From: Chitinophagales bacterium
Lineage (GTDB): Bacteria > Bacteroidota > Bacteroidia > Chitinophagales > Chitinophagaceae
Assembly (NCBI GenBank): GCA_026936105.1
Contig: JAIXKI010000001.1
Span: 63,162-127,161, forward strand
Direction of reading: 5' to 3'
Length of the DNA: 64,000 nucleotides
Shown here: piece after piece, positions 9,392-17,761 of the stretch
Layout of the letters: every line of letters starts with the position of its first letter
Numbering within the stretch: the first letter of the stretch is position 1
Position numbers and translations under genes: made by a program
The notes under the pieces: model-generated
Databases searched by the model: none
Told to the model about the DNA's origin: nothing
The model's input: only the letters and a program-made list of their open reading frames with translations

Positions 9392-10087
9392 TCAGTCCTG
9401 AAGACTGAAATCCCTCTTTAAACCATAAGAAAAATAAAGATTTCCGCCTTCTTTGGTCACTTCTTTGAGAGGTTTGTTTTCTTCTTTATAAAACTCAAGA
9501 TAGACCGGCCCGTTAACTACATTCTGCAGGTCTTTCTTGCTGATGATCACCCGTCCGTTCCTGACCGTATCTATCTTGTTTATATCCGGGCTGGCAAATG
9601 AAGTATCGGTCAATAAAACCCTCACATAATCTACAGGATCGAGTCCGGCAATATCGAATACAAGATCGTTGCGCCTCACCTTTTCGGGTATATTGGTTTT
9701 TAACGTGATGGGCTGAAAGTCAAAATCCTCCTTGTACTGCTTGCCATCCAGATCGGTAAAGGCGATAGAGTGTCTGCCGATAAAATCTTTTACAGGCATA
9801 GTGACCTCATAATATGCCCCTGATAACCTGGAGCTATCTGCTGAAATTTCCTTTCCATCCAATTCTACCTTTGCCGGCTTTTCCAGCACCAAAGTTGTCC
9901 CGCCCGGGCCTGAAAAACGGTATTGCAAAAAAACTGTCATGTCATCTTTACTCTCGTCTCCCCAAACCCTGTAATCGAAATAAACAGATTCCGGATTCAC
10001 ATCCTTGTTACTCCCGATCTCATTGCTGGTACAGGAAGTAAAGATCAGAGAAGCAACTGCAGTAAGGGTGATTAAGCAATTTCTCAT
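9392..10087 (-). CDS. Putative lipoprotein, function unknown
   Basis: 231 aa counted from ATG 10087 (MRNCLITLTAVASLIFTSC); the in-frame ATG at 10111 is also possible. The N-terminus is a type II signal peptide with lipobox FTSC, predicting an acylated envelope protein. The remainder is beta-rich (VYFDYRVWGDESKDDMTVFLQYRFSG...) and without recognised motifs. It is transcribed toward atpG but with 158 nt between them. I do not recognise a family. Confidence 0.7.
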   Translation of the reverse strand: MRNCLITLTAVASLIFTSCTSNEIGSNKDVNPESVYFDYRVWGDESKDDMTVFLQYRFSGPGGTTLVLEKPAKVELDGKEISADSSRLSGAYYEVTMPVKDFIGRHSIAFTDLDGKQYKEDFDFQPITLKTNIPEKVRRNDLVFDIAGLDPVDYVRVLLTDTSFASPDINKIDTVRNGRVIISKKDLQNVVNGPVYLEFYKEENKPLKEVTKEGGNLYFSYGLKRDFSLQD

Positions 10088-10291
10088 AAAAAGATTTTGT
10101 AATTGATTCAAAATACAATAATAAAGTTCGTTAAAGAAACCATAATTGATATGCCACCGGCCATTGCCCGGGAGGCCAGTTTAAAAAACTTTTATTTAGA
10201 TACATAAGGCTAAATAAACCATTTCAAAGCGCTATATCAAACCTTGTGTCCTGCCCGCTTCAAAACGTCTGACATACTCCCGGTTATTGAT

Positions 10292-10299
10292 TATCTTTG
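10292..10299 (+). promoter_or_regulatory. Promoter -7 box of the secA leader
   Basis: TATCTTTG matches the Bacteroidota consensus TAnnTTTG; CTGACA 17 nt upstream could be a degenerate -33 element. Transcription would start near 10303-10305, about 205 nt before secA. Confidence 0.55.
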
Positions 10300-10324
10300 C
10301 ACTCCTGTTGAACAGGAGGTGATT
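10300..10324 (+). promoter_or_regulatory. Extended Shine-Dalgarno within a potential hairpin
   Basis: AGGAGGTGATT precedes ATG 10325 with 5 nt spacing after GGAGG and is complementary to the 16S 3' end over at least nine bases. The preceding CACTCCTG can pair with CAGGAGGTG (one bulged G, loop TTGAA), which would hide the ribosome-binding site. The predicted transcription start falls within the left arm, so whether the hairpin forms depends on the exact start site. Confidence 0.5.
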
Positions 10325-10504
10325 ATGTCAAATTGGCTCATGCAGGATCGTAGCATTTTTTTTGACAAAACCCATAGTCCGGCCGGTAATCCGGTCAAAC
10401 AAATTATGAACTCAAATAAAATGACCGGTCCAACCTTTATAACCCATGATTCAATAAATAGCCTGATGCAAAATACTTTTCAAAAAAATATTAAATTCCC
10501 ATAA
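10325..10504 (+). CDS. Small ORF upstream of secA (candidate leader peptide)
   Basis: 59 codons encoding MSNWLMQDRSIFF...NTFQKNIKFP, ending three bases before the secA ATG (TAA at 10502-10504, ATG at 10508). It has the only textbook Shine-Dalgarno noticed in the window. The peptide is polar, lacks a signal or membrane segment, and ends in Phe-Pro-stop. No family is recognised. The short gap to secA would permit translational coupling. It may be a regulatory leader, a real small protein, or chance; a longer in-frame extension to 10244 exists but lies partly upstream of the promoter. Confidence 0.45.
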   Translation: MSNWLMQDRSIFFDKTHSPAGNPVKQIMNSNKMTGPTFITHDSINSLMQNTFQKNIKFP

Positions 10505-10507
10505 TCA

Positions 10508-13500
10508 ATGGCTGGTATCCTTGCAAAGATATTTGGCGGAAACAAGTCTGAAAAAGACGTAAAAAAGATCTCGCCTTACATAGTCAAGATCAATGAATAT
10601 TTCAAATCGTATCAATCTCTTTCCAATGATGAGCTCCGCGGTAAAACACAGGAGTTTCGTCAGAGGATCAAAGAACATTTGTCAAAAATTGACGGCCAGA
10701 TCGTATCCAAAAATGAAGAGGCTGAATCACTACACTTCAACGACCTGCTTGGAAAAGATGCCATCTACCAGGAAATTGATAAACTGAAAAAAGACAGGGA
10801 CAAGGAGATCGAAAAAATTCTGATGGAGATCCTTCCTGAAGCTTTTGCTGTAGTCAAAGAAACCTCAAGGCGTTTTAAAGAAAATACCGAGCTGGAATCC
10901 ACAGCTACTGAGATGGACAAGGACCTGAGCGTAAAAAGAGATTATGTAAGGATCAATGGTGATAAATCCGTCTTTAAAAATTCATGGACTGCAGCCGGGG
11001 GACAAATCACCTGGAATATGGTTCACTATGATGTGCAGCTTATCGGAGGTGTGGTACTTCATCAGGGTAAGATAGCCGAGATGGCAACCGGTGAAGGAAA
11101 GACATTGGTATCAACCCTGCCGGCATACCTGAATGCCTTAGCAGGAGAAGGCGTACACATCGTAACGGTGAATGATTACCTGGCCCGTCGTGACCAGGAA
11201 TGGAACGGGCCCATCTTTGAATGGCTCGGCATCACGGTTGACTGTATTGATAAGCACCAGCCCAACAGCGAAGAACGAAGGAAAGCCTATTTAGCCGACA
11301 TAACTTATGGAACCAATAACGAATTTGGTTTCGATTACCTCCGGGACAATATGGTTCACTCTCCGGAAGAAATGGTGCAGCGTAAACATCATTATGCCAT
11401 GGTGGATGAGGTGGACTCAGTATTAATTGATGATGCAAGAACACCACTGATCATTTCAGGTCCCGTAGCAAAAGGAGATGATCAGCAGTATCATATTCAC
11501 AAGCCAAGAGTGCAGCAACTGGTGCAGGAGCAGGAACGCATTGCGAGAGCATGCCTGAATGAGGCGAGAAAACGTTTTGCCGAAGGTGATGATGATCCCA
11601 AAGGCGGCGGTTTGTATCTCTATCGTGCATACAGAGGTTTGCCTAAATACGGTCCGCTGATCAAATACCTGAGCGAGCCTGGCATTAAAGTAAAAATGCA
11701 AAAAGCAGAGAACTATTACCTGCAGGATCAGATGCGTAATATGCATATTGTGGATGCAGAGCTGCTCTTCCAGATAGATGAGAAAAACAATTCAGTGGAA
11801 TTGACCGATAAAGGAATTGCTGCCATCACCAAATCGGGAGAGGATCCTGATTTCTTTATCATGCCGGACATCGGTAATAAACTTGCGGAGATCGAGAAGA
11901 GTGAAATGCCCAATGAAGAAAAGCTGAAACAAAAAGAAGTGCTGCTGAATGATTACGCCCAGAAAGCAGACCGTATTCACTCGGTTCAGCAATTACTGAA
12001 GGCTTACACTCTTTTCGAAAAAGATGTGGAATACGTAGTCATGGACGGAGCCATCAAGATTGTGGACGAACAAACCGGACGTATCCTGGAAGGAAGAAGA
12101 TATTCGGACGGCCTTCATCAGGCTATTGAAGCAAAAGAAAGTGTAAAGATAGAAGCGGCTACACAAACCTATGCAACCATTACTTTACAGAATTATTTTC
12201 GTATGTATCACAAGCTGGCCGGCATGACCGGTACGGCGGAAACTGAAGCAGCAGAGTTGTGGAGCATTTATAAACTGGATGTGGTGAGCATTCCTACCAA
12301 TCTTCCCATGATCCGTGATGACCACAATGATCTTGTGTACAAAACCAAGAGGGAGAAGTACAAAGCGGTCATTGACGAAATAGAAAAGCTTCGCAATGCA
12401 GGGAGGCCTTCCCTGGTAGGTACTACATCGGTAGAAGTAAGTGAACTGCTCAGCCGCATGCTGCAGCAAAAAAAGATACAGCATAATGTACTGAACGCAA
12501 AACAACATGCCCGTGAAGCGCAGATCGTGGCTGAAGCAGGTTTGGCAGGCGCCGTGACTATCGCCACAAACATGGCCGGTCGTGGTACGGATATCAAACT
12601 TGGCCCCGGTGTGAAAGAAGCTGGCGGACTTGCCATTATTGGTACGGAAAGACATGAGAGCCGCCGTGTGGACAGGCAGTTGAGAGGCCGTGCGGGAAGG
12701 CAGGGAGATCCCGGAACTTCACAGTTCTATGTTTCTTTGGAAGATGACCTGATGCGTATGTTCGGCAGTGAACGAATTGCAGGGCTGATGGATAAGCTTG
12801 GATACAAAGAGGGTGATGTGATCCAGCACAGCATGATCAGCAACAGCATTCAACGGGCACAGAAGAAAGTGGAAGAAAACAACTTTGGAATAAGAAAACG
12901 TCTGCTGGAATACGATGACGTAATGAATAAGCAGCGTAATGTGATCTATGCAAAAAGAAACCATGCATTGTTCGGGGAGCGGCTTGCGCTGGATATTGAC
13001 AATGCATTTTCCGTGGTAGCAGAAAGCCTGGTGGCCGGCTTCAGAGAGCAAGACGATTATGAAGGCTTCAAACTAGCCTGCATCGTCAACTTTGCTTTTG
13101 ATACAAAGATCACTGAAGAAGAATTCAAACGTGGCGATCTGAATACGGTAATAGACAAACTGTACAACGAAGCCACGTCAAATTATCACGATCATAAAGA
13201 GCAATTGGAGAAACAAGCCCTGCCGATATTTAAAAATATCAGGGTAACCCAGGGAGCGCAGATCGAGAATGTGGTTGTGCCATTTTCAGATGGGAGAAAA
13301 GGGGTTAATGCTCTTACCAACCTGGATAAAACTCTCAAAACAGAAGGAAAAGAGGTGACCGCTGCACTCGAAAAAACAATAACACTTGTAGTGATAGATG
13401 ATGCATGGAAAGAACACCTGCGTGCCATGGATGATTTGAAGCAAAGTGTGCAGACGGCATACCTGGAACAGAAAGACCCGCTGGTTATTTATAAAATGGA

Positions 13501-13858
13501 AGCCTTCCAGCAGTTCAAGAATATGGACTCAGAAGTGAACCGGGATATCGTTTCTTTCCTGTGCCACTCTTCGCTCCCTGTTCCGCAGGAGCAACATGAC
13601 GGAAGACAAACTGCAATGCCGGCGCTGAGAGAAGGTCGTCAGGAAAAAACGGATTATTCAAAGATGCGTGCCAATAAGGAAGCAGTGGATGCAGCAGGCC
13701 AGGACTATGCTGCCAATGAAAATGATTACTTTGATCCTTCCGGCGGCACTGCGGTGAAACAGGCTCCCATTAAAGCCGCACCCAAGATCGGCAGAAATGA
13801 TCCTTGCCCCTGCGGAAGCGGAAAGAAATACAAGCACTGCCACGGAAAAGAAGCTTAG
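10508..13858 (+). CDS. secA: Preprotein translocase ATPase SecA
   Basis: 1,116 aa motor ATPase that drives proteins through SecYEG. Walker A is MATGEGKTL near residue 195, the DEAD-like motif is VDEVDSVLIDDARTPLIISG, and helicase motifs TNMAGRGTDIKLG and GRAGRQGDPG are intact. It exceeds the ~900-aa E. coli enzyme mainly through an insertion in the preprotein cross-linking region (roughly residues 320-480, including a YHIHKPRVQQL and a YLYRAYRG segment), as usual in Bacteroidota. The C-terminus carries the SEC-C zinc motif CPCGSGKKYKHCH that contacts SecB or ribosomes. A terminator follows. Confidence 0.98.
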   Translation: MAGILAKIFGGNKSEKDVKKISPYIVKINEYFKSYQSLSNDELRGKTQEFRQRIKEHLSKIDGQIVSKNEEAESLHFNDLLGKDAIYQEIDKLKKDRDKEIEKILMEILPEAFAVVKETSRRFKENTELESTATEMDKDLSVKRDYVRINGDKSVFKNSWTAAGGQITWNMVHYDVQLIGGVVLHQGKIAEMATGEGKTLVSTLPAYLNALAGEGVHIVTVNDYLARRDQEWNGPIFEWLGITVDCIDKHQPNSEERRKAYLADITYGTNNEFGFDYLRDNMVHSPEEMVQRKHHYAMVDEVDSVLIDDARTPLIISGPVAKGDDQQYHIHKPRVQQLVQEQERIARACLNEARKRFAEGDDDPKGGGLYLYRAYRGLPKYGPLIKYLSEPGIKVKMQKAENYYLQDQMRNMHIVDAELLFQIDEKNNSVELTDKGIAAITKSGEDPDFFIMPDIGNKLAEIEKSEMPNEEKLKQKEVLLNDYAQKADRIHSVQQLLKAYTLFEKDVEYVVMDGAIKIVDEQTGRILEGRRYSDGLHQAIEAKESVKIEAATQTYATITLQNYFRMYHKLAGMTGTAETEAAELWSIYKLDVVSIPTNLPMIRDDHNDLVYKTKREKYKAVIDEIEKLRNAGRPSLVGTTSVEVSELLSRMLQQKKIQHNVLNAKQHAREAQIVAEAGLAGAVTIATNMAGRGTDIKLGPGVKEAGGLAIIGTERHESRRVDRQLRGRAGRQGDPGTSQFYVSLEDDLMRMFGSERIAGLMDKLGYKEGDVIQHSMISNSIQRAQKKVEENNFGIRKRLLEYDDVMNKQRNVIYAKRNHALFGERLALDIDNAFSVVAESLVAGFREQDDYEGFKLACIVNFAFDTKITEEEFKRGDLNTVIDKLYNEATSNYHDHKEQLEKQALPIFKNIRVTQGAQIENVVVPFSDGRKGVNALTNLDKTLKTEGKEVTAALEKTITLVVIDDAWKEHLRAMDDLKQSVQTAYLEQKDPLVIYKMEAFQQFKNMDSEVNRDIVSFLCHSSLPVPQEQHDGRQTAMPALREGRQEKTDYSKMRANKEAVDAAGQDYAANENDYFDPSGGTAVKQAPIKAAPKIGRNDPCPCGSGKKYKHCHGKEA

Positions 13859-13884
13859 AAAACGAAATATAGAAATGTTTTACT

Positions 13885-13926
13885 AAAAAAAGAGGCTGTC
13901 TCAAAAGTTAAGATAGCCTCTTTTTT
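13885..13926 (+). terminator. Rho-independent terminator of secA
   Basis: AGAGGCTGTCT / AGATAGCCTCT stem (one G-U pair), loop CAAAAGTTA, flanked by an A-run and T6. It lies 27 bases after the secA stop and is bidirectional in form. Confidence 0.9.
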
Positions 13927-14221
13927 GTTCGTATTCCTCTACGAATAGGTTATCGTTTATGCGATCTGCCCTGAGTGCAGTTTGCTTTGGTATCAGTAGT
14001 CACGGTGCCGGAATTCGAATCCCAGGCTTTTCGAAGCTTGCAGCTCCGAAAAAATATTTCATTGCTTAAAGCGATATAATAATTGCTGCTAAACAAAATC
14101 TTTTGCAGGATCTGGAGATATATTTATCAACAATATATAAGCACAAAAACACTCTATGCCGGCTCCCTATATTTAGAGGTAGTCCGGGAAAAGCACAGAT
14201 GTCTGGTTTAAAACTTATTGC
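13927..14221. other. Intergenic region without recognised gene
   Basis: About 300 bases between the secA terminator and the mgtC promoter. All frames are short. A short tRNA T-arm-like string (GGAATTCGAATCCC near 14012) occurs, but no cloverleaf can be drawn around it. No other structure seen. Confidence 0.5.
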
Positions 14222-14229
14222 TACATTTG
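14222..14229 (+). promoter_or_regulatory. Promoter -7 box of the mgtC-like gene
   Basis: TACATTTG (TAnnTTTG) about 79 nt before ATG 14308. A purine-rich AGGAAGGAATGA directly precedes the start codon. Confidence 0.45.
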
Positions 14230-14307
14230 ATATTGATTTTTAAAAACTACATTCTTTTGACATTCCTCTTTAAAAATCAAAAACATACCAGGGTTAGGAA
14301 GGAATGA

Positions 14308-14985
14308 ATGAGCATGCTAAGCTGGAGTGAAATATTAATAAGATTATCACTGGCCTCACTTTTCGGAGCGCTGATCGGCCTGGAAAGAGAAAGGAAAAAC
14401 TGGACAGCGGGGTTAAGAACACACATGATGGTCTGTGTAGGCTCCTGCCTGATCATGATCGTATCTTCCTTCGGATTTTCGGACATTTTGGGTACGGACC
14501 GGGTTGTTCTCGATCCTTCAAGAATTGCGGCACAAGTGGTAAGTGGTATCGGTTTCATTGGTGCAGGTACCATTTTATTCTCCAAGCAGGGAACTGTGCA
14601 TGGCCTGACCACTGCTGCCGGCCTATGGACAGTCGCTGCCATCGGCCTTGCAACCGGCGGAGGAATGTATTTTGCTGCCAGCTCCACAACCGTAATCGCA
14701 TTGATCATACTTTGGGCATTGCATCCGCTGGAATACAATTATTCAAAAAAATTCAGAAGAAGGACTTTAAGGATCACAACCGATTCCAACGTAGCCAATA
14801 TCGAATTACTGAAAAATATATTAAGCAAAGATGAAGTAAAGGTGGAAACATTCTCACTGGAGAAAAATGACGGTGAACTCGTCTTCCAGGTAAAATTTGA
14901 GAACTTAGGCCAAACGGAAATTGATGCTTTAATGAATGAGCTGAAAAATAATGTTTCCATCAAAGAGTTTTCATGGATAAAATGA
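14308..14985 (+). CDS. MgtC/SapB family membrane protein
   Basis: 225 aa. The MgtC domain occupies the first ~140 residues with the hallmark LASLFGALIGLERERKNWTAGLRTHMMVCVGSCLIM, then RIAAQVVSGIGFIGAGTI and GLTTAAGLWTVAAIGLATGGG; four to five transmembrane helices are predicted. The C-terminal ~80 residues form a soluble ACT-like domain. In pathogens MgtC affects Mg2+ homeostasis and the F1Fo ATPase; in environmental bacteria the role is unclear. It is a single-gene unit, convergent with the following dehydrogenase. Confidence 0.9.
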   Translation: MSMLSWSEILIRLSLASLFGALIGLERERKNWTAGLRTHMMVCVGSCLIMIVSSFGFSDILGTDRVVLDPSRIAAQVVSGIGFIGAGTILFSKQGTVHGLTTAAGLWTVAAIGLATGGGMYFAASSTTVIALIILWALHPLEYNYSKKFRRRTLRITTDSNVANIELLKNILSKDEVKVETFSLEKNDGELVFQVKFENLGQTEIDALMNELKNNVSIKEFSWIK

Positions 14986-15067
14986 ATTCCAATTCAGATT
15001 TTACAAAACAGTCGTTCTTTAGAAGTTATTTCAGGATATAAAGAATTAACCTGCATCAAATATGCTT

Positions 15068-16009
15068 TTACTTCAGATTCTTCAGCATATCCGAAGTCAT
15101 TGATGCAAGATCATATTCTTCTTTCCATTGCCAATCCCTGCGGGCTACAGAGTCATCAATACTTTGCGGCCAGCTTTCGGCAATAGCCTGCCGGTAATCC
15201 GGCTTGTAAGAAATGGCAAATCCCGGAATATGCTTTTTTATTTCAGCCGCAATCTCTTTCGGTGAAAAACTCATGCCTGATAAGTTATAGGAAGTACGGA
15301 CAGAGATCTTATCCGAAGGCGCTTCCATCAGTTCAATGGTGGCACGGATGGCATCGGGCATGTACATCATCGGCAGATAAGTGTCTTCCTTTAAAAAACA
15401 TTCATATTTCTTATGCTCCAGCGCTTCATGAAATATTTCCACTGCGTAATCCGTAGTGCCTCCGCCGGGAGCAGACTTGTAAGAGATCAGTCCGGGATAG
15501 CGCAGACTCCTTATGTCCACACCATACCGATGATGGTAGTAATTACACCAGAATTCACCGGCATATTTGCTGATGCCATACACTGTGGTGGGTTCAATGA
15601 TCGTTTGCTGAGGACAATTCTTTTTAGGAGATGTGGGACCAAACACCGCAATAGAAGAAGGCCAGTACACTTTATGCAGTTTTTCTTCACGAGCCAGCTC
15701 CAGTACATTCAGTAAGCCCTGCATATTCAGGTGCCAGGCAAGGTTAGGATTCTTTTCCCCGGTGGCGGAAAGGATAGCTGCCAGCAGATAGATCTGCGTC
15801 ACGTTCTGACGGATCACCTGCACATGCATCATTTCCCGGTTCATTACATCCAGGCTTACATAAGGGCCGGTACCTTTCAGCAATTCGTTCTCTTCCCTGA
15901 GATCGGATGCGATCACATTGCTGTTACCATAGATTTTCCGGAGGGCAAGAGTCAGCTCCACTCCTATTTGCCCGGATGCGCCGATAACGAGAATTTTTTC
16001 TTTTACCAT
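15068..16009 (-). CDS. NAD-dependent epimerase-like L-threonine dehydrogenase
   Basis: 313 aa extended short-chain dehydrogenase. Rossmann motif GASGQIG is near residue 10; the catalytic tetrad includes SSIAVFG (Ser) and YGISKYAGE (Tyr-Lys). PGLISYKSAPGGGTTDYAVEIF is characteristic of the SDR-type L-threonine 3-dehydrogenase family of Bacteroidota (Flavobacterium-type), which oxidises threonine to 2-amino-3-ketobutyrate with NAD+. A UDP-sugar epimerase assignment is less likely because of this segment. The partner glycine C-acetyltransferase (kbl) is not in the window. Confidence 0.82.
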   Translation of the reverse strand: MVKEKILVIGASGQIGVELTLALRKIYGNSNVIASDLREENELLKGTGPYVSLDVMNREMMHVQVIRQNVTQIYLLAAILSATGEKNPNLAWHLNMQGLLNVLELAREEKLHKVYWPSSIAVFGPTSPKKNCPQQTIIEPTTVYGISKYAGEFWCNYYHHRYGVDIRSLRYPGLISYKSAPGGGTTDYAVEIFHEALEHKKYECFLKEDTYLPMMYMPDAIRATIELMEAPSDKISVRTSYNLSGMSFSPKEIAAEIKKHIPGFAISYKPDYRQAIAESWPQSIDDSVARRDWQWKEEYDLASMTSDMLKNLK

Positions 16010-16152
16010 AACAAGAATATAAAATCATGGATCAGGGGACAAGGTTAACGAAAAGGCCAGATAATTCAAATGCAAAGTACAGGAAAAAATCATGAAGCGA
16101 TCTTTTCCTCACTCAATAAAAAAGCAGGGACATAAACTTCAATGTTTGAATT

Positions 16153-16160
16153 TATCTTTG
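16153..16160 (+). promoter_or_regulatory. kdsA promoter -7 box, leaderless arrangement
   Basis: TATCTTTG ends one base before ATG 16162 and four bases before ATG 16165. By the usual box-to-start distance, transcription would begin at about the second ATG. Confidence 0.55.
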
Positions 16161-16164
16161 CATG

Positions 16165-16986
16165 ATGGAAGCATTTCTCAAAGATCTTTTTGCAGGTCAG
16201 CAGTATGATGAAAAGAATTTTTTTCTGATAGCAGGCCCCTGTGTCGTGGAAAATGAAGCCTTACTGATGGAAGTGGCCGGCAAAGTATCGGCAAGCTGTA
16301 AAAAACTGGACATCCCCTACATTTTTAAATCATCTTACCGGAAAGCCAACCGCACCAGCAGTTCGTCTTTTACCGGTATCGGTGATGAAGCGGCGCTGCA
16401 ATTATTACAAACCGTTTCAAAAAAATTTTCATTACCTGTGGTCACTGATATTCATTCTGCTCCGGAAGCAGTAATGGCAGCGGGCTATGTTGACGTATTG
16501 CAAATACCCGCTTTTCTCTGCCGTCAGACAGAGCTGTTGATAGCAGCTGCAAAAACAGGTAAGGTCGTAAATGTGAAAAAAGGGCAATTCGTTAGTGGCG
16601 AGGCTATGAAATTTGCCGTGGAGAAGATCAAGAAAGCCGGTAATGAAAAAGTAATGCTAACGGAAAGAGGCACCACATTCGGATACCAGGACCTGGTGGT
16701 GGATTACCGGAATATTCCCATCATGAAAGCACATGGAGTGCCGGTGATCATGGATGTGACCCATTCTCTTCAGCAACCTAACCAGGCTGCAGGAGTGACG
16801 GGAGGAAATCCTGAAATGATAGGAACTATTGCCAAATCTGCTATAGCTGCCGGCGCTGACGGAATTTTTATAGAAACACATCCCGAACCATCGAAAGCAC
16901 TGAGCGACGGGGCAAATATGCTCCGGCTTGATAAGCTGGAAAATTTGCTGGAACAATTAATTAAGATCCGCAAAGCAGTAATTTAA
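16165..16986 (+). CDS. kdsA: 3-deoxy-8-phosphooctulonate synthase
   Basis: 273 aa from the second of two adjacent ATGs (16162 and 16165); the second is preferred because of the promoter position. The enzyme condenses phosphoenolpyruvate with arabinose 5-phosphate to give KDO-8-phosphate for lipopolysaccharide core. Family motifs are clear: FFLIAGPCVVE, KSSYRKANRTSSSSFTG, TDIHS, LQIPAFLCRQTELL, VKKGQF and ETHPEP. No other KDO gene is adjacent. It is convergent with lolA, with 5 nt between the ends. Confidence 0.95.
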   Translation: MEAFLKDLFAGQQYDEKNFFLIAGPCVVENEALLMEVAGKVSASCKKLDIPYIFKSSYRKANRTSSSSFTGIGDEAALQLLQTVSKKFSLPVVTDIHSAPEAVMAAGYVDVLQIPAFLCRQTELLIAAAKTGKVVNVKKGQFVSGEAMKFAVEKIKKAGNEKVMLTERGTTFGYQDLVVDYRNIPIMKAHGVPVIMDVTHSLQQPNQAAGVTGGNPEMIGTIAKSAIAAGADGIFIETHPEPSKALSDGANMLRLDKLENLLEQLIKIRKAVI

Positions 16987-16991
16987 CCGGA

Positions 16992-17639
16992 TCATTGAAG
17001 ATCTACCACTTCAACCCCGGGGAATTTATTCTTATCAAAAACAAAAGATTTGTCATCCATCGGTATGTTGGTCTTCAGGCTGTTCACAGTATAAGTGTAC
17101 CGATCTCCATTCTTTTCCAGCACCTTGGTACTGTAAATGGTCTTTGCATTTTTATCAATCAGCAAATAAACCGTATGAAAAGGCTTGCTTTTATCGGTAG
17201 GCGTCATTTGTATCTCCTGCAGAGTTTTGTTACCAACTTTTTTTATACCATTTAATGTGTACAGGAAATCCTTATCATAAAAGTTGGTAAAGAGTTTTTG
17301 CGGAGTGATGGTACCGTTGGATGCATCGAGTTTGCTTACGGTCACTTCATTTGAAGATTTATCGAAATTCCAGATTGTTGTTCCGTCGCAAAAAATTTCC
17401 TGCCCGTTAAAACTGACACGGTATTTTGTCCCTTTCATGCTGACTGTTCCCTTTTTACTGGAAAGAGTTTTACCTTCAGAAGTTTCTACGCCATAAGTAA
17501 AGGAAGCCTCTACTGTTTTAAAGGATTTGAATTTGGCGCTTACTCGATCCAAAATCTTTTTAGCCTCAGGATCATTCTTTTGAGCCACAGTCACTCCTCC
17601 CATAGCCAATAGCAAACCGAACAAATAAAGTTTCTTCAT
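16992..17639 (-). CDS. lolA: LolA-like outer-membrane lipoprotein carrier
   Basis: 215 aa with signal peptide MKKLYLFGLLLAMGGVTVAQ. The mature protein has the LolA fold signature: DRVSAKFKSFKTVEASFTYG, repeated strands KGTVSMKGTKYRVSFNGQEIFCDGTTIWNFDKSSNEVTV, and LLIDKNAKTIYSTKVLEKNGDRYTYTVNSL. It would shuttle lipoproteins across the periplasm to the outer membrane. It follows ftsK, the common LolA-FtsK neighbourhood in many bacteria, but has its own -7 box. Confidence 0.85.
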   Translation of the reverse strand: MKKLYLFGLLLAMGGVTVAQKNDPEAKKILDRVSAKFKSFKTVEASFTYGVETSEGKTLSSKKGTVSMKGTKYRVSFNGQEIFCDGTTIWNFDKSSNEVTVSKLDASNGTITPQKLFTNFYDKDFLYTLNGIKKVGNKTLQEIQMTPTDKSKPFHTVYLLIDKNAKTIYSTKVLEKNGDRYTYTVNSLKTNIPMDDKSFVFDKNKFPGVEVVDLQ

Positions 17640-17684
17640 CTTCGTTTTTTTCTGGTAAAATAATTATCTAAAAAGGTCAGCCGG

Positions 17685-17692
17685 CAAATATA
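17685..17692 (-). promoter_or_regulatory. lolA promoter -7 box
   Basis: TATATTTG on the minus strand, 45 nt upstream of the lolA ATG and downstream of the ftsK stop, so lolA can be transcribed separately. Confidence 0.45.
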
Positions 17693-17761
17693 GGGCAATT
17701 ACAAAAATAGGATTGGATTAGGCTATTGAAGGTTGCAAATGAGGTAATTATTAACGGCTTT

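Noticed and set aside
10244-10324. In-frame N-terminal extension of the small ORF upstream of secA
   Set aside because: It runs through the predicted promoter and lacks any initiation signal; only the part from ATG 10325 has an SD.
13980-14040. T-arm-like string GGAATTCGAATCCC suggesting a tRNA or att remnant
   Set aside because: No acceptor, D or anticodon arm can be drawn around it and no CCA-like end or integrase is near.
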